The position numbers and the translations under genes are program-made. From Chitinophagaceae bacterium (GTDB lineage: Bacteria; Bacteroidota; Bacteroidia; Chitinophagales; Chitinophagaceae): a stretch of 64,000 bases of DNA. The DNA lies in the NCBI GenBank assembly GCA_947488765.1, contig CANLAE010000004.1, forward strand, positions 62,001 through 126,000, written 5' to 3'. The notes under the pieces are model-generated. The model worked only from the letters and a program-made list of their open reading frames with translations, was not told the DNA's origin and did no database searches. This document shows, one piece after another, positions 42,856-53,886 of this stretch (position 1 is its first letter; each line of letters begins with the position of its first letter).

Positions 42856-44970
42856 TCAACTGATAGTGCTCCCCGCATCAATCATTCCGTTTGTGTGTAA
42901 AAAATGTAATTTGCCCGATTTATCCTCGGCCAACAAAATCATTCCGTTACTTTCTATGCCACGCATTTTTCTGGGTGCAAGATTACAAACTACTGTAACC
43001 TGCTGTCCAACAAGTTCTTCAGGTTTGAAATGCATTGCAATCCCCGATACAATCGTTCTTTTTTCAAAACCTAAATCCACCTCCAATTTCAATAGTTTAT
43101 CAGCTTTCTCCACTTTCTCAGCAGCAGTTATTGTGCCAATACGCAAGTCTATTTTTCCAAAATCATCAAAAACAATTTCAGGTTTTAAAACATTTTTTGA
43201 TTCTTGTTCAACTTCAACTGATTTATTTTCTTCCACTTGTACTTTTTTAATTGTTAATTTTTCTAATTGATGTGCAATTTCTTCATCTTCAATTTTTCTG
43301 AAAAGCAATTGCGGTTCTCTTAAGCTATATTCAACTTTCAACAAATCTACCCTGCCTGCATTTTGCCATTCCAATAACTTCTCTACCACCTTCATCATGT
43401 GCAACATTTTCTTGGCAGTAAATGGTAAAAACGGATTAATTAAAATAGCAAGGTTGGCTGTTAACTGTAAACACAAGTGCAGCGCATTATCTATCAAATG
43501 CTGATTAGACGGGCTTTCCGGCAAATGTTTTGCTAAAATCCAAGGCTCTTTCTTTTGCATGTACTGATTGGCTTTTCTTGCCAAATCAATCACTTCAAAT
43601 TGGGCTTCTCTAAATTTATATCCTTCCAGTAAAGTCTCCACTTTCAATTTTGTATTTCCAATATCCTGTATCAATTGTTTGTCCAAATCATCTATTAAAT
43701 CATTGTGAAATGGAGGCACTTTTCCATTACACAATTTATGCATCAATACAAAAGTTCTGTTTACATAATTCCCAAAAACACTTACCAATTCACTGTTACA
43801 GGCATCCTGAAAACCTTTCCAGGTAAATTCACTGTCTTTTGTTTCGGGTGCAATCGCAGTTAAATAATAACGAAGTACATCCGCCATACTTTCTCCGCCA
43901 TTTTCTTTCTTAATCCAATCATTAATGTAATCATCCATTTCAATACTCCATCCTCTGCTTGTACTCATTTTATCGCCTTCCAAATTCATAAACTCATTCG
44001 ATGGAACATTTGCAGGTAAAATATTTCCATGCAATTTCAACATTACCGGAAAAATAATTGCATGAAAAACAATATTGTCTTTGCCAATAAAATGAACTAG
44101 TTGTGTATCATTTTCATACCAATACGGCTTCCAGTCTTTTCCATGATTCAAAGCCCATTGCTTCGTTGCACTTATGTAACCAATAGGTGCATCAAACCAC
44201 ACATACAACACTTTTCCAACTGCATTTTTTACCGGAACTTGAATACCCCAATCCAAATCTCTTGTCACAGCTCTTGGCTGCAAACCACCGTCAACCCAGC
44301 TTTTCACTTGCCCTACTACATTTACACGCCAATCATTTTTATGTTCTTTCAATACCCATTCTCTTAAAAAATCTTCATGCTTATTCAATGGTAAATACCA
44401 ATGGCTTGTTTCTTTTTTTACAGGTACATTACCACTTAAAGTACTAACCGGATTTATCAATTCATCCGGACTTAAACTCTTTCCGCATTTCTCACACTGA
44501 TCGCCAAAAGCGTTGTCGTAGCTGCAATTGGGACAAGTACCTTTTATAAAACGATCTGCTAAGAATGTTTGTGTTGCCTCATCAAAATATTGTTCACTCG
44601 TTTTTATTTCCAAATCTCCGTTGTCATTCAAAACAGTAAAAAACTCTTGTGCAGTTTCATGGTGTAAAGGAGAAGATGTTCTGTGATAAATATCAAAATG
44701 AATTCCTAAGTCTTTAAAATTTTGCTCAATAATTGGATGGTATTTATCAATAATAGCTTGTGCGGTAGTTCCTTCTTTCATAGCCTGAATTGGAATAGCC
44801 GTTCCATGTTCATCGCTTCCGCAAACAAACACTACATCACGCAATTGCGCTTTTAAATAACGCACATAAATATCAGCAGGAATATACGCACCTGCCAAAT
44901 GTCCAATATGTTTCAATCCATTGGCATAAGGTAATGCAGATGTTACTAAATATCTTTTAGGAGTAGTCAT
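42856..44970 (-). CDS. metG: Methionyl-tRNA synthetase with C-terminal tRNA-binding domain
   Basis: This class I synthetase charges elongator and initiator tRNA-Met. TSALPYANGLKHIGHLAGAYIPADIYVRY holds the HIGH motif (HIGH, residues 22-25), and DKMSTSRGWS near residue 332 holds the KMSKS loop. A zinc knuckle is present (CPNCSYDNAFGDQCEKCG, near residues 145-162), placing it in the zinc-bearing MetG1 class. After about residue 590 comes a Trbp111-like OB-fold domain (FDDFGKIDLRIGTITAAEKVEKADKLLKLEV), which dimerises and improves tRNA binding. Length 704 fits. A dispersed repeat lies in its upstream spacer. Confidence 0.97.
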   Translation of the reverse strand: MTTPKRYLVTSALPYANGLKHIGHLAGAYIPADIYVRYLKAQLRDVVFVCGSDEHGTAIPIQAMKEGTTAQAIIDKYHPIIEQNFKDLGIHFDIYHRTSSPLHHETAQEFFTVLNDNGDLEIKTSEQYFDEATQTFLADRFIKGTCPNCSYDNAFGDQCEKCGKSLSPDELINPVSTLSGNVPVKKETSHWYLPLNKHEDFLREWVLKEHKNDWRVNVVGQVKSWVDGGLQPRAVTRDLDWGIQVPVKNAVGKVLYVWFDAPIGYISATKQWALNHGKDWKPYWYENDTQLVHFIGKDNIVFHAIIFPVMLKLHGNILPANVPSNEFMNLEGDKMSTSRGWSIEMDDYINDWIKKENGGESMADVLRYYLTAIAPETKDSEFTWKGFQDACNSELVSVFGNYVNRTFVLMHKLCNGKVPPFHNDLIDDLDKQLIQDIGNTKLKVETLLEGYKFREAQFEVIDLARKANQYMQKKEPWILAKHLPESPSNQHLIDNALHLCLQLTANLAILINPFLPFTAKKMLHMMKVVEKLLEWQNAGRVDLLKVEYSLREPQLLFRKIEDEEIAHQLEKLTIKKVQVEENKSVEVEQESKNVLKPEIVFDDFGKIDLRIGTITAAEKVEKADKLLKLEVDLGFEKRTIVSGIAMHFKPEELVGQQVTVVCNLAPRKMRGIESNGMILLAEDKSGKLHFLHTNGMIDAGSTIS

Positions 44971-45009
44971 TTTTTTGTTCTAAGCTTTTTGTTCTTTACG
45001 CATCGTTCC

Positions 45010-45029
45010 TTGCGTCGCACACTTCAACT
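45010..45029 (+). repeat. Dispersed intergenic repeat, copy 4 (diverged)
   Basis: TTGCGTCGCACACTTCAACT shares the first 15 bases of the repeat core (TTGCGTCGCACACTT) and then departs. It lies between the divergent genes metG and the LD-carboxypeptidase gene. Confidence 0.65.
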
Positions 45030-45162
45030 GATGAATATGCATCAACAAACAACAGCAGCAAAAGTAAGCAATTACGCATAGGGCTTTAAACATAAACATA
45101 GAAAAACTGAAATTATAAAAACTAATTACTTTGCAAATTCAGATAATCAATAATATTGTTGT

Positions 45163-46071
45163 ATGATTACGATTCCTCCTTACCTTAAAAAAGGCGATAC
45201 AATTGGCATTGTTTGCCCAAGTGGTTTTATGCCTTATGAAAATGCAGTAACCTGTATTCAAACATTAGAAAGTTGGGGGTATAAAGTAAAAGTGGGTAGC
45301 ACTTTAGGAAGTCAATTTCATTATTTCAGTGGCACTGATAAACAACGTATTCAAGATTTGCAAATGATGCTGAATGATACAAGCATCAAAGCTATTTTAT
45401 GTGGTAGAGGAGGGTATGGTTTAAGCAGGATTATTGATAAATTAGATTTCCAGAAGTTTAAAAGAAATCCAAAATGGATTATTGGTTTTAGTGATATCAC
45501 TGTGTTACATGCACATATTTTTCAGCACTTTCAAATTGCTACAATTCATGCTCCAATGGCTGCAGCTTTTAACGGAGATGGGTTTCAAAATAAATATATT
45601 GGTTCTTTAAAAAATGCTATTACTGGAATCAGTACAAACTATACTTGCGCAACACATGCTTTCAATAAAACAGGAAATGCAGAAGGAGAATTGATTGGCG
45701 GAAATCTGGCAATTATTGCACATTTAATTGGTTCACATTCAAGCTACAAAACCAGACACAAAATTTTATTTTTAGAAGATGTTGGTGAATATCTATACAA
45801 TATAGACAGGATGATGATTCAACTAGAAAGAGCTGAAATATTTAAACACCTGAAAGGATTGATAATAGGCGGTTTCAGCGATTTAAAAGATACAACTGTT
45901 CCATTTGGAATGGATGTGTACAATATTATTAATGAGTATGTGAAGGATTATAAATTCCCAATTTGTTTTGATTTTCCTGTAAGCCATCAAACAGAAAATT
46001 TAGCACTAAAAATTGGCATCAAACACGAATTAAAAGTTGGAAAAGATGAAGTGATTTTAAGGGAGATGTAA
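45163..46071 (+). CDS. LD-carboxypeptidase (S66 family, muramoyltetrapeptide carboxypeptidase type)
   Basis: S66 enzymes cut the bond between DAP and the terminal D-alanine of the tetrapeptide during peptidoglycan recycling. The 302-residue protein begins PPYLKKGDTIGIVCPSGFM, then CGRGGYGLSRIIDKLDF, and FSDIT with the nucleophile Ser110. The C-terminal half has ELIGGNLAIIAHLIGS, FLEDVGEYLYNIDRMM (Glu of the triad) and PVSHQTENLAL (His). The triad is complete. There is no signal peptide, which fits a cytoplasmic recycling enzyme. Some family members instead cleave microcin C7 or other peptides. Confidence 0.92.
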   Translation: MITIPPYLKKGDTIGIVCPSGFMPYENAVTCIQTLESWGYKVKVGSTLGSQFHYFSGTDKQRIQDLQMMLNDTSIKAILCGRGGYGLSRIIDKLDFQKFKRNPKWIIGFSDITVLHAHIFQHFQIATIHAPMAAAFNGDGFQNKYIGSLKNAITGISTNYTCATHAFNKTGNAEGELIGGNLAIIAHLIGSHSSYKTRHKILFLEDVGEYLYNIDRMMIQLERAEIFKHLKGLIIGGFSDLKDTTVPFGMDVYNIINEYVKDYKFPICFDFPVSHQTENLALKIGIKHELKVGKDEVILREM

Positions 46072-46096
46072 TTTTTTTGTTGACTATTGTTGTGCG

Positions 46097-46116
46097 GTAC
46101 AAGTGTGCGACGCAAC
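46097..46116 (-). repeat. Dispersed intergenic repeat, copy 5
   Basis: On the minus strand this is GTTGCGTCGCACACTTGTAC, identical to copy 1 over 20 bases. It lies 25 bases after the LD-carboxypeptidase stop and before the terminator. Confidence 0.85.
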
Positions 46117-46150
46117 TACTGCTCAATAGATGTTCTTCAGCTTACTTAAA

Positions 46151-46187
46151 AAAATTGGTAGTCTTTTTGAGACTACCAATTTTTTTT
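46151..46187. terminator. Bidirectional intrinsic terminator
   Basis: ATTGGTAGTCT and AGACTACCAAT pair perfectly around a five-base loop and are flanked by A-run and T-run, ending both the LD-carboxypeptidase gene and katG. Confidence 0.92.
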
Positions 46188-46211
46188 AAACAACTTTATG
46201 TTTTTTGTAAA

Positions 46212-48443
<2,232 letters not shown>

Positions 48444-48622
48444 TTAGAGGGTAAAATTACATCAATCCACCTATTGACATTTCAATTTATTAACAATATC
48501 TTGATTTTTTTAGAGATTTATACAACAAGCTCAATACACATAAAGGAGTATAGAAAATGTACAATCAATAAATGCTGTGTCAGCTATTATAAAATAATGT
48601 GTCAAATGCTTTTCTTTGTAGC

Positions 48623-49336
48623 ATGAAGTTATTTTTTATTAGATATACGAAACTGCTTTTTATATGGCTGCAGTTACACAGAGTATTTGGTTTCATAAGT
48701 GGTGCTTTTGCTAACTTGTATTATTTAACCAAATTTTCTCAATGGGCATTTCAAAATAAAAATGTTACTTACAATGATTTTCCTTGTAAGTGGGATTATT
48801 TTAAAAGAAATAGCATGTACCAATGGGTAATAGAAAATGAAAAACTTACTGAAAGTATTAATTACATTGAGTTTGGTGTCGCAGCGGGTCATTCTTTTAA
48901 GTGGTGGCTTGAACAAAATAAAAATGTACAAAGTAAGTTTTACGGCTTCGATACTTTTGATGGCCTTCCTGAAGATTGGGGACCCTTCAAAAAAGGATCA
49001 TTTAGTAATAATGATGCACTGCCTGAAATAAATGATGATAGAGGAAAATTTTATAAAGGACTTTTTCAGCAAACTGTTCCAACATTTGTTAAAGAATTAG
49101 ATAATACCCGAAGAAATGTATTAATGATGGATGCAGATTTGTATTCAGCAACATTGTATGCATTAACCTCTTTGGCACCTTATTTAAAAAAAGGAGATAT
49201 TATTTTCTTTGATGAATTTGTTGTACCAACTCATGAGTTTAAAGCATTTTTAGATTTCACACAATCGTATTATATCAAACTAGAATTAATTGCGGCAGCA
49301 AATAATTATTATTTTACTGCATTTAAAGTAGTGTGA
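48623..49336 (+). CDS. TylF/MycF-like class I SAM-dependent methyltransferase
   Basis: The 237-residue protein has a SAM-binding start at INYIEFGVAAGHSFKWWLEQN, then FYGFDTFDGLPEDWGPFKKGSF, with the DTFxGLP block that marks the TylF/macrocin O-methyltransferase-like family. DADLYSATLYAL and FFDEFVVPTHEFKAF would carry metal-binding acidic residues. The first 40 residues are hydrophobic and basic. I chose ATG at 48623 (MKLFFIRY) over an upstream GTG at 48599. In this setting such enzymes may modify a surface sugar or small molecule; no neighbouring glycan genes help to decide. Confidence 0.82.
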   Translation: MKLFFIRYTKLLFIWLQLHRVFGFISGAFANLYYLTKFSQWAFQNKNVTYNDFPCKWDYFKRNSMYQWVIENEKLTESINYIEFGVAAGHSFKWWLEQNKNVQSKFYGFDTFDGLPEDWGPFKKGSFSNNDALPEINDDRGKFYKGLFQQTVPTFVKELDNTRRNVLMMDADLYSATLYALTSLAPYLKKGDIIFFDEFVVPTHEFKAFLDFTQSYYIKLELIAAANNYYFTAFKVV

Positions 49337-49381
49337 CAAAAAGTAAGTGTTTTAATTTTATTTAAAAATAAAATTTACAAA

Positions 49382-49930
49382 ATGAAATCCTTTTTTATAT
49401 TGATTTTATTCTTTTGCTGCCTTGATGTTTTTTCACAAGAGATTCAGGCTGATACAAGAAACAGAACTGCAAATAGAACTACAAATATCAACGCAAGCAT
49501 TAATCAAATTCGTGGAATATATGATTATGATTTTGTTGAAAGAAAACCAATATTTTTTGCAGGGAAAGACTCATTAAATAAAATTTATTTAAGCTATTTT
49601 ACAGGGTTTGATTCATTAGCTGTGAGGTGCATAGATAAAGGAGATACTGCCAAATATATCAGAGTTCATTTTGAGTTTGTAACTGATGAAAATGGTAATC
49701 TTTATGATGGCAAATTTTCTTATATCGGAACTACAAGATACGGAAGTAGTAATGGCGATAAAAAAATCAAATATTTTGATGATTTGAAGGAATATTTTAA
49801 TGGTGCAGTAAAAAAAATGATACAATATATTCCATCCTGGAAACCTGCCATGCAAAACAACGTTCGGGTAAATTGTTTAGTGAAAGATTCCTTCCAATTT
49901 TGGTTGGGCATTAATCCAGAGCCGAATTGA
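49382..49930 (+). CDS. Secreted protein with a TonB C-terminal-like domain
   Basis: The 182-residue product has a signal peptide (FFILILFFCCLDVFSQ). In the second half the pattern VHFEFVTDENGNLYDGKF followed later by IQYIPSWKPAMQNNVRVNCLV recalls the TonB C-terminal fold, in which the mPxWxPA block is conserved. No transmembrane anchor or proline-rich spacer is visible, so it is not a normal energy-transducing TonB. It may be one of the periplasmic TonB-C-like proteins common in Bacteroidota. Its 3' end overlaps the convergent flavoprotein gene by 20 bases. Confidence 0.6.
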   Translation: MKSFFILILFFCCLDVFSQEIQADTRNRTANRTTNINASINQIRGIYDYDFVERKPIFFAGKDSLNKIYLSYFTGFDSLAVRCIDKGDTAKYIRVHFEFVTDENGNLYDGKFSYIGTTRYGSSNGDKKIKYFDDLKEYFNGAVKKMIQYIPSWKPAMQNNVRVNCLVKDSFQFWLGINPEPN

Positions 49931-51527
49931 TTTTTTGGAAAATAGCTTCTGCAACTTTTTCGCCATCCATTGCGGCACTTACAATTCCACCTGCATATCC
50001 CGCACCTTCAGCACATGGGTACAAATTTTTTATTTGAGGATGTTGTAATGTTTCATGATCTCTTGGAATACGAATTGGAGATGAAGTTCTGCTTTCGGTT
50101 GCAACAACAATTGCCTCATTGGTATAATAACCTTTCATTCTTTTTCCAAATGCTTGAATCCCTTTTTGCAAGCGGCTTTGAATGAATTGTGGTAAAACTT
50201 CTTTCATTTGAACAGAATTGATCCCAGGCAAATAAGAACAATCAGGTAGTGTAGTAGATTGTTTGTTTGTACAAAAATCAACAACACGTTGTGCCGGTGC
50301 TACAAATTTTCCGCCTCCGGCTGCAAAGGCTTTTGCTTCAATCATTTTTTGAAACTCTAGTAATATCAGGGGATTGGAATTAGTTGAATTTCCTAAATAC
50401 TTTAAACTGTTCAAAGCATCTGCTACTTCAACAGTTACAACCATGCCGCTATTTGCAAATGGATTGTTTCTTTTACTGGGGCTCCAACCGTTTACTACCA
50501 ATTCATTGGAGTTGGTTGCAGCCGGGGCAATAATACCACCTGGACACATGCAAAAACTAAATACTCCTTTTTCTTGTACTTGTTCTACTAAAGAATAGCT
50601 TGCGGGAGGCAAGAACTCGCCTCTGTCAGGAGTTTCGTTCAAAGAAGCTGGAATATGATATTGTGCAGCATCAATAATACTCTGAGGATGCTCAATCCTT
50701 ACTCCTAATGCAAAAGGTTTGGCTTCAATTAAAATATTTTTTCTATGCAATAATTCAAAAATATCACGGGCACTATGACCTGTTGCAAGTATCACAGCAT
50801 CTGCAAAATGCTTATCGCCTTCTTGGGTAATTACTCCTTTGATAATTTCATTTTGAACAATAAAATCAACAACTTTTTTGTCAAATAAAACTTCACCTCC
50901 ACATGCAATTATTTGTTCCCGCATGGCAGTAATTATATGAGGTAATTTATTTGTACCAATATGAGGATGGGCTTCTAATAAAATTTTTTCTTCTGCTCCA
51001 AATTGTACAAATAAATTGAGAATACGGTTAATATTCCCCCTTTTATTACTTCTTGTATAAAGCTTTCCATCACTGTATGTTCCTGCGCCACCTTCACCAA
51101 AACAGTAATTGCTTTCAGGATTTACAACACCTTCTTTATTAAGCATTGCTAGGTCTCTTCGTCTTGCACGTACATCTTTTCCTCTTTCAATAATAATTGG
51201 CTTTATGCCTAATTCTATGAGCTTAAGTGCAGCAAAAATACCTGCCGGTCCTGCACCAACGATGATTACTTCTTTGGCAGATTTTTTTAATTCCAGAAAG
51301 CGAATTGAGTCAAGTTGCCTTTCAACAAAAGGCTCATCTATAAATACTTTTACCGTAAGGTTAACCCAAATTTGCTGACGGCTTCTTGCGTCAATGCTTT
51401 TTTTCATTGGGTAGAAACCGGTTATACTTTTTACTGGCTTGCCAATAATATCTGCAATGTGCAGTAAAATAATTTCATTGCTGAAAGCCTCATTGGGCTT
51501 TAGTTGTATAGTAATATCTTGTTGCAT
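49911..51527 (-). CDS. FAD-dependent oxidoreductase of the COG2509 type
   Basis: The 538-residue protein has an N-terminal domain of about 95 residues, then the FAD-binding Rossmann motif VIIVGAGPAGIFAALKLIELG. ERGKDVRARRRD follows, then NYCFGEGGAGTYSDGKLYTRS, a segment I associate with this family of uncharacterised dehydrogenases. VILATGHSARDIF and the C-terminal YPCAEGAGYAGGIVSAAMDG complete the flavin site. The family is widespread and its substrate is not known to me. It is cytoplasmic, with no signal peptide. The neighbours give no clear metabolic context. Confidence 0.88.
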   Translation of the reverse strand: MQQDITIQLKPNEAFSNEIILLHIADIIGKPVKSITGFYPMKKSIDARSRQQIWVNLTVKVFIDEPFVERQLDSIRFLELKKSAKEVIIVGAGPAGIFAALKLIELGIKPIIIERGKDVRARRRDLAMLNKEGVVNPESNYCFGEGGAGTYSDGKLYTRSNKRGNINRILNLFVQFGAEEKILLEAHPHIGTNKLPHIITAMREQIIACGGEVLFDKKVVDFIVQNEIIKGVITQEGDKHFADAVILATGHSARDIFELLHRKNILIEAKPFALGVRIEHPQSIIDAAQYHIPASLNETPDRGEFLPPASYSLVEQVQEKGVFSFCMCPGGIIAPAATNSNELVVNGWSPSKRNNPFANSGMVVTVEVADALNSLKYLGNSTNSNPLILLEFQKMIEAKAFAAGGGKFVAPAQRVVDFCTNKQSTTLPDCSYLPGINSVQMKEVLPQFIQSRLQKGIQAFGKRMKGYYTNEAIVVATESRTSSPIRIPRDHETLQHPQIKNLYPCAEGAGYAGGIVSAAMDGEKVAEAIFQKINSALD

Positions 51528-51573
51528 ACTGTTAGGTTTTTATCCTAAAAAGTTGGGAAGTGAGATTATAAAA

Positions 51574-51954
51574 TTAAAATGGCAAATCATCAACAATATC
51601 TCCAGGTGCATCTGAAGGCACAAAATCTGGAGGCGCATCATTAAAACTATTGTCAGTATTTATTTTTACGGTTTCCATACGCCATGCATCCAAATTAGTG
51701 ATGTAATTATCAACTCCGGATTTATTCCACTTGGTTCCTTTAATATTAAACATCACTTTTACCTCGTCTCCAATATTAAAACGGTCAGGCATATTGGTTT
51801 TGTCTTGTACACATTGAAATTTTGCGTAGTTTGTGATCACTCTTCCACCAATATCTTCACTTTTTTCAATTACAAATTCTCTTGTTTTAAAAGTTTCAGT
51901 ACGTTGTACAATGTCAAATTTGGCAATTAGCTTGCCAATCATTTCATAACTCAT
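51574..51954 (-). CDS. DUF3127 protein with SSB-like acidic C-terminal tip
   Basis: Starting from ATG at 51954 the product is 126 residues and begins MSYEMIGKLIAKFDIVQRTETFKTREFVI, the normal DUF3127 start. An open frame reaching back to 52050 would add an unlikely hydrophobic extension. The core has strand-like segments ending YITNLDAWRMETV and looks like an OB fold. The C-terminus is a proline- and aspartate-rich tail ending DDLPF. That is very close to the DDDIPF tip of SSB, which binds many DNA repair partners. Single-stranded nucleic acid binding is therefore an inference. It lies downstream of no obvious operon, divergent from the split nucleotidase pair. Confidence 0.82.
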   Translation of the reverse strand: MSYEMIGKLIAKFDIVQRTETFKTREFVIEKSEDIGGRVITNYAKFQCVQDKTNMPDRFNIGDEVKVMFNIKGTKWNKSGVDNYITNLDAWRMETVKINTDNSFNDAPPDFVPSDAPGDIVDDLPF

Positions 51955-52068
51955 AAATAATAATTTAATAAAGTCGAAAGTAGTGTAAAAAAACTCGAAA
52001 TAAAAAACTAAAAATATTGCTAAACAAAATACAAAAGCTGTAATTTTCATCTCCGATAAAAATCACCC

Positions 52069-52809
52069 ATGTCCCAAAAAATATTATTGCCATTATTTAG
52101 TGTTGTTGTATTGATTTCATGCACTCCTCAACAACAAGTTACACGTACCTATAAATACCAAGGCTATCAAATTCAAAATCAAAATAAAGTTGATGAAAGT
52201 ATTTTAAAAATGCTTGCTCCTTTTTCGGATAGTATCAATAAAACAATGAATAGAGTAATTGGTTTTTCAACAACCGGTTTAACTAAAAAACAACCTGAAA
52301 GTGAATTGGGTAATTTTATGACAGACTGCATGAAAGAAATGGCACATCAAAAGTTTGGCAAAAAAGTAGATGCTGCTTTTGTGAATTATGGAGGTATTCG
52401 ATCATACTTGCCAAAGGGCGATATTACTGTAGGAAAAATTTATGAATTAATGCCATTTGATAACCTAATTGTTTTACAGGAAGTAAATGGATCTGTGTTG
52501 AAATTATTTTTAGCCAAAGTTGCTGAAAGGGGCGGCTGGCCTGTATCCGGGATGAGTTATCAAATAAAAGATAAACACCCTCAAAATATTTTGATTGGTG
52601 GAAAACCAATTGATGACAATACCATTTATATCATTGCAAACACAGATTATATTGCTTTACAAGGAGGAGATGATTGTTCAATGTTGAAAGGGTTGCCCAC
52701 AGTAAATATTGGTTATTTGTTTCGTGATGCACTTATTGAATATGTACAGCAGGTTACAAAGAAAGGAAATCCAATTGAATCTAAAATTGAAGGAAGAGTA
52801 ATGTATTAA
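52069..52809 (+). CDS. Lipoprotein with 5'-nucleotidase C-terminal domain
   Basis: The 246-residue protein holds only the C-terminal (substrate-binding) half of a UshA-type 5'-nucleotidase. The signal peptide ends with the lipobox LISC, so it is a lipoprotein. The domain shows ESELGNFMTDCMKEMA, then FVNYGGIRSYLPKGDITVGKIYELMPFDNLIVL, and NTDYIALQGGDD. In normal 5'-nucleotidases this domain follows the metallophosphoesterase domain in one chain. Here that part is the next gene, nine bases downstream. The two proteins may work as a complex on periplasmic nucleotides. Confidence 0.9.
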   Translation: MSQKILLPLFSVVVLISCTPQQQVTRTYKYQGYQIQNQNKVDESILKMLAPFSDSINKTMNRVIGFSTTGLTKKQPESELGNFMTDCMKEMAHQKFGKKVDAAFVNYGGIRSYLPKGDITVGKIYELMPFDNLIVLQEVNGSVLKLFLAKVAERGGWPVSGMSYQIKDKHPQNILIGGKPIDDNTIYIIANTDYIALQGGDDCSMLKGLPTVNIGYLFRDALIEYVQQVTKKGNPIESKIEGRVMY

Positions 52810-52818
52810 ATCAATCTT

Positions 52819-53757
52819 ATGCAAACGAACAGAAGAAATTTTTTAAAAGATTCCGCAATGGCGGGAGGTGCAATTGTTGCAGCTAATTTACTGCCTACAG
52901 TCGTTTTTGCATCTGATGAAAAGGTTGATAAAATAACCATACTTCATACTAATGATGTTCATAGCAGACTGGAAAGTTTTCCTTTGGATGGCAGTAAAAA
53001 TGCAGGTCTTGGCGGTGTTGCTGCAAGAGCAGAATTAATAAAAACAATCAGGGCAGAATCAGCGCAAGTTTTATTATTAGATGCAGGGGATATTTTTCAG
53101 GGTACACCATACTTTAATTTATACAAAGGAGAACCGGAGATTAAAGCAATGAGCATGATGGGTTATGATGCATGCACAATGGGTAACCATGATTTTGATG
53201 GGGGCATGGAAAATTTTACAACTCAATTAAAACATGCAAGTTTCCCTGTAATTATTTGTAATTATGAAGTAACAAATACACCAATGGAAGGGAAGACAAT
53301 TCCTTATCAAATTTTTAATAAAGGAAATTTAAAAATTGGCATTTTGGGTGTTGGCATTGAATTAAAAGGATTGGTTCCGGATAATTTATATGGTAATACC
53401 ATTTATAAAAATCCAATTGAATGTGCCAATAAAACAGCCGAATTACTTAAGCGTAAAGGATGTGATATGATTATATGTTTATCACATTTAGGGGATAGAT
53501 ATTTTGATGATAAAATCAGCGATGAAATATTAGCAAAAGAGTGTTTTGACATTGATTTAATAATCGGAGGACACACCCATCGGTTGTTTCCCGAACCAAG
53601 GAAATATACCAATAGAAGAGGGGGCGAAACATTGGTAAATCAGGTAGGTTGGGCAGGTATGCATGTTGGAAGATTAGACTATTCATTTTCAAAAAATAAA
53701 AAGAAAAATTTAGATAAGGCACATTTAAATGTTATAGGGGAAAAAATAATGAAATAA
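52819..53757 (+). CDS. Tat-exported metallophosphoesterase (5'-nucleotidase N-terminal domain)
   Basis: The 312-residue protein is the catalytic half of a 5'-nucleotidase-like enzyme. The N-terminus TNRRNFLKDSAMAGGAIVAANLLPTVVFAS has a twin-arginine signal. The dinuclear metal site is visible in ILHTNDVHSR, DAGDIFQG, GNHDFDGG, LSHLGD and GGHTHRLF. The C-terminal substrate domain is missing from this chain and is encoded by the preceding gene. Tat export suggests that the metal centre is loaded in the cytoplasm before export, whereas the partner goes through the lipoprotein route. Confidence 0.93.
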   Translation: MQTNRRNFLKDSAMAGGAIVAANLLPTVVFASDEKVDKITILHTNDVHSRLESFPLDGSKNAGLGGVAARAELIKTIRAESAQVLLLDAGDIFQGTPYFNLYKGEPEIKAMSMMGYDACTMGNHDFDGGMENFTTQLKHASFPVIICNYEVTNTPMEGKTIPYQIFNKGNLKIGILGVGIELKGLVPDNLYGNTIYKNPIECANKTAELLKRKGCDMIICLSHLGDRYFDDKISDEILAKECFDIDLIIGGHTHRLFPEPRKYTNRRGGETLVNQVGWAGMHVGRLDYSFSKNKKKNLDKAHLNVIGEKIMK

Positions 53758-53886
53758 AAAAATTTTTTTTTCAACATTTATTACCCATATTGCATATCTC
53801 AAAAAAAATCGTTGTTTTTTTAAAAAACTACATTTAAGAGAAAAACTGAAAATTGTTAACTTAATTATATAAAGTTTATTGTAATC

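Noticed and set aside
42842..43270. 142-codon plus-strand frame opposite metG
   Set aside because: It lies inside the clear C-terminal tRNA-binding domain of metG and has serine-rich shadow composition.
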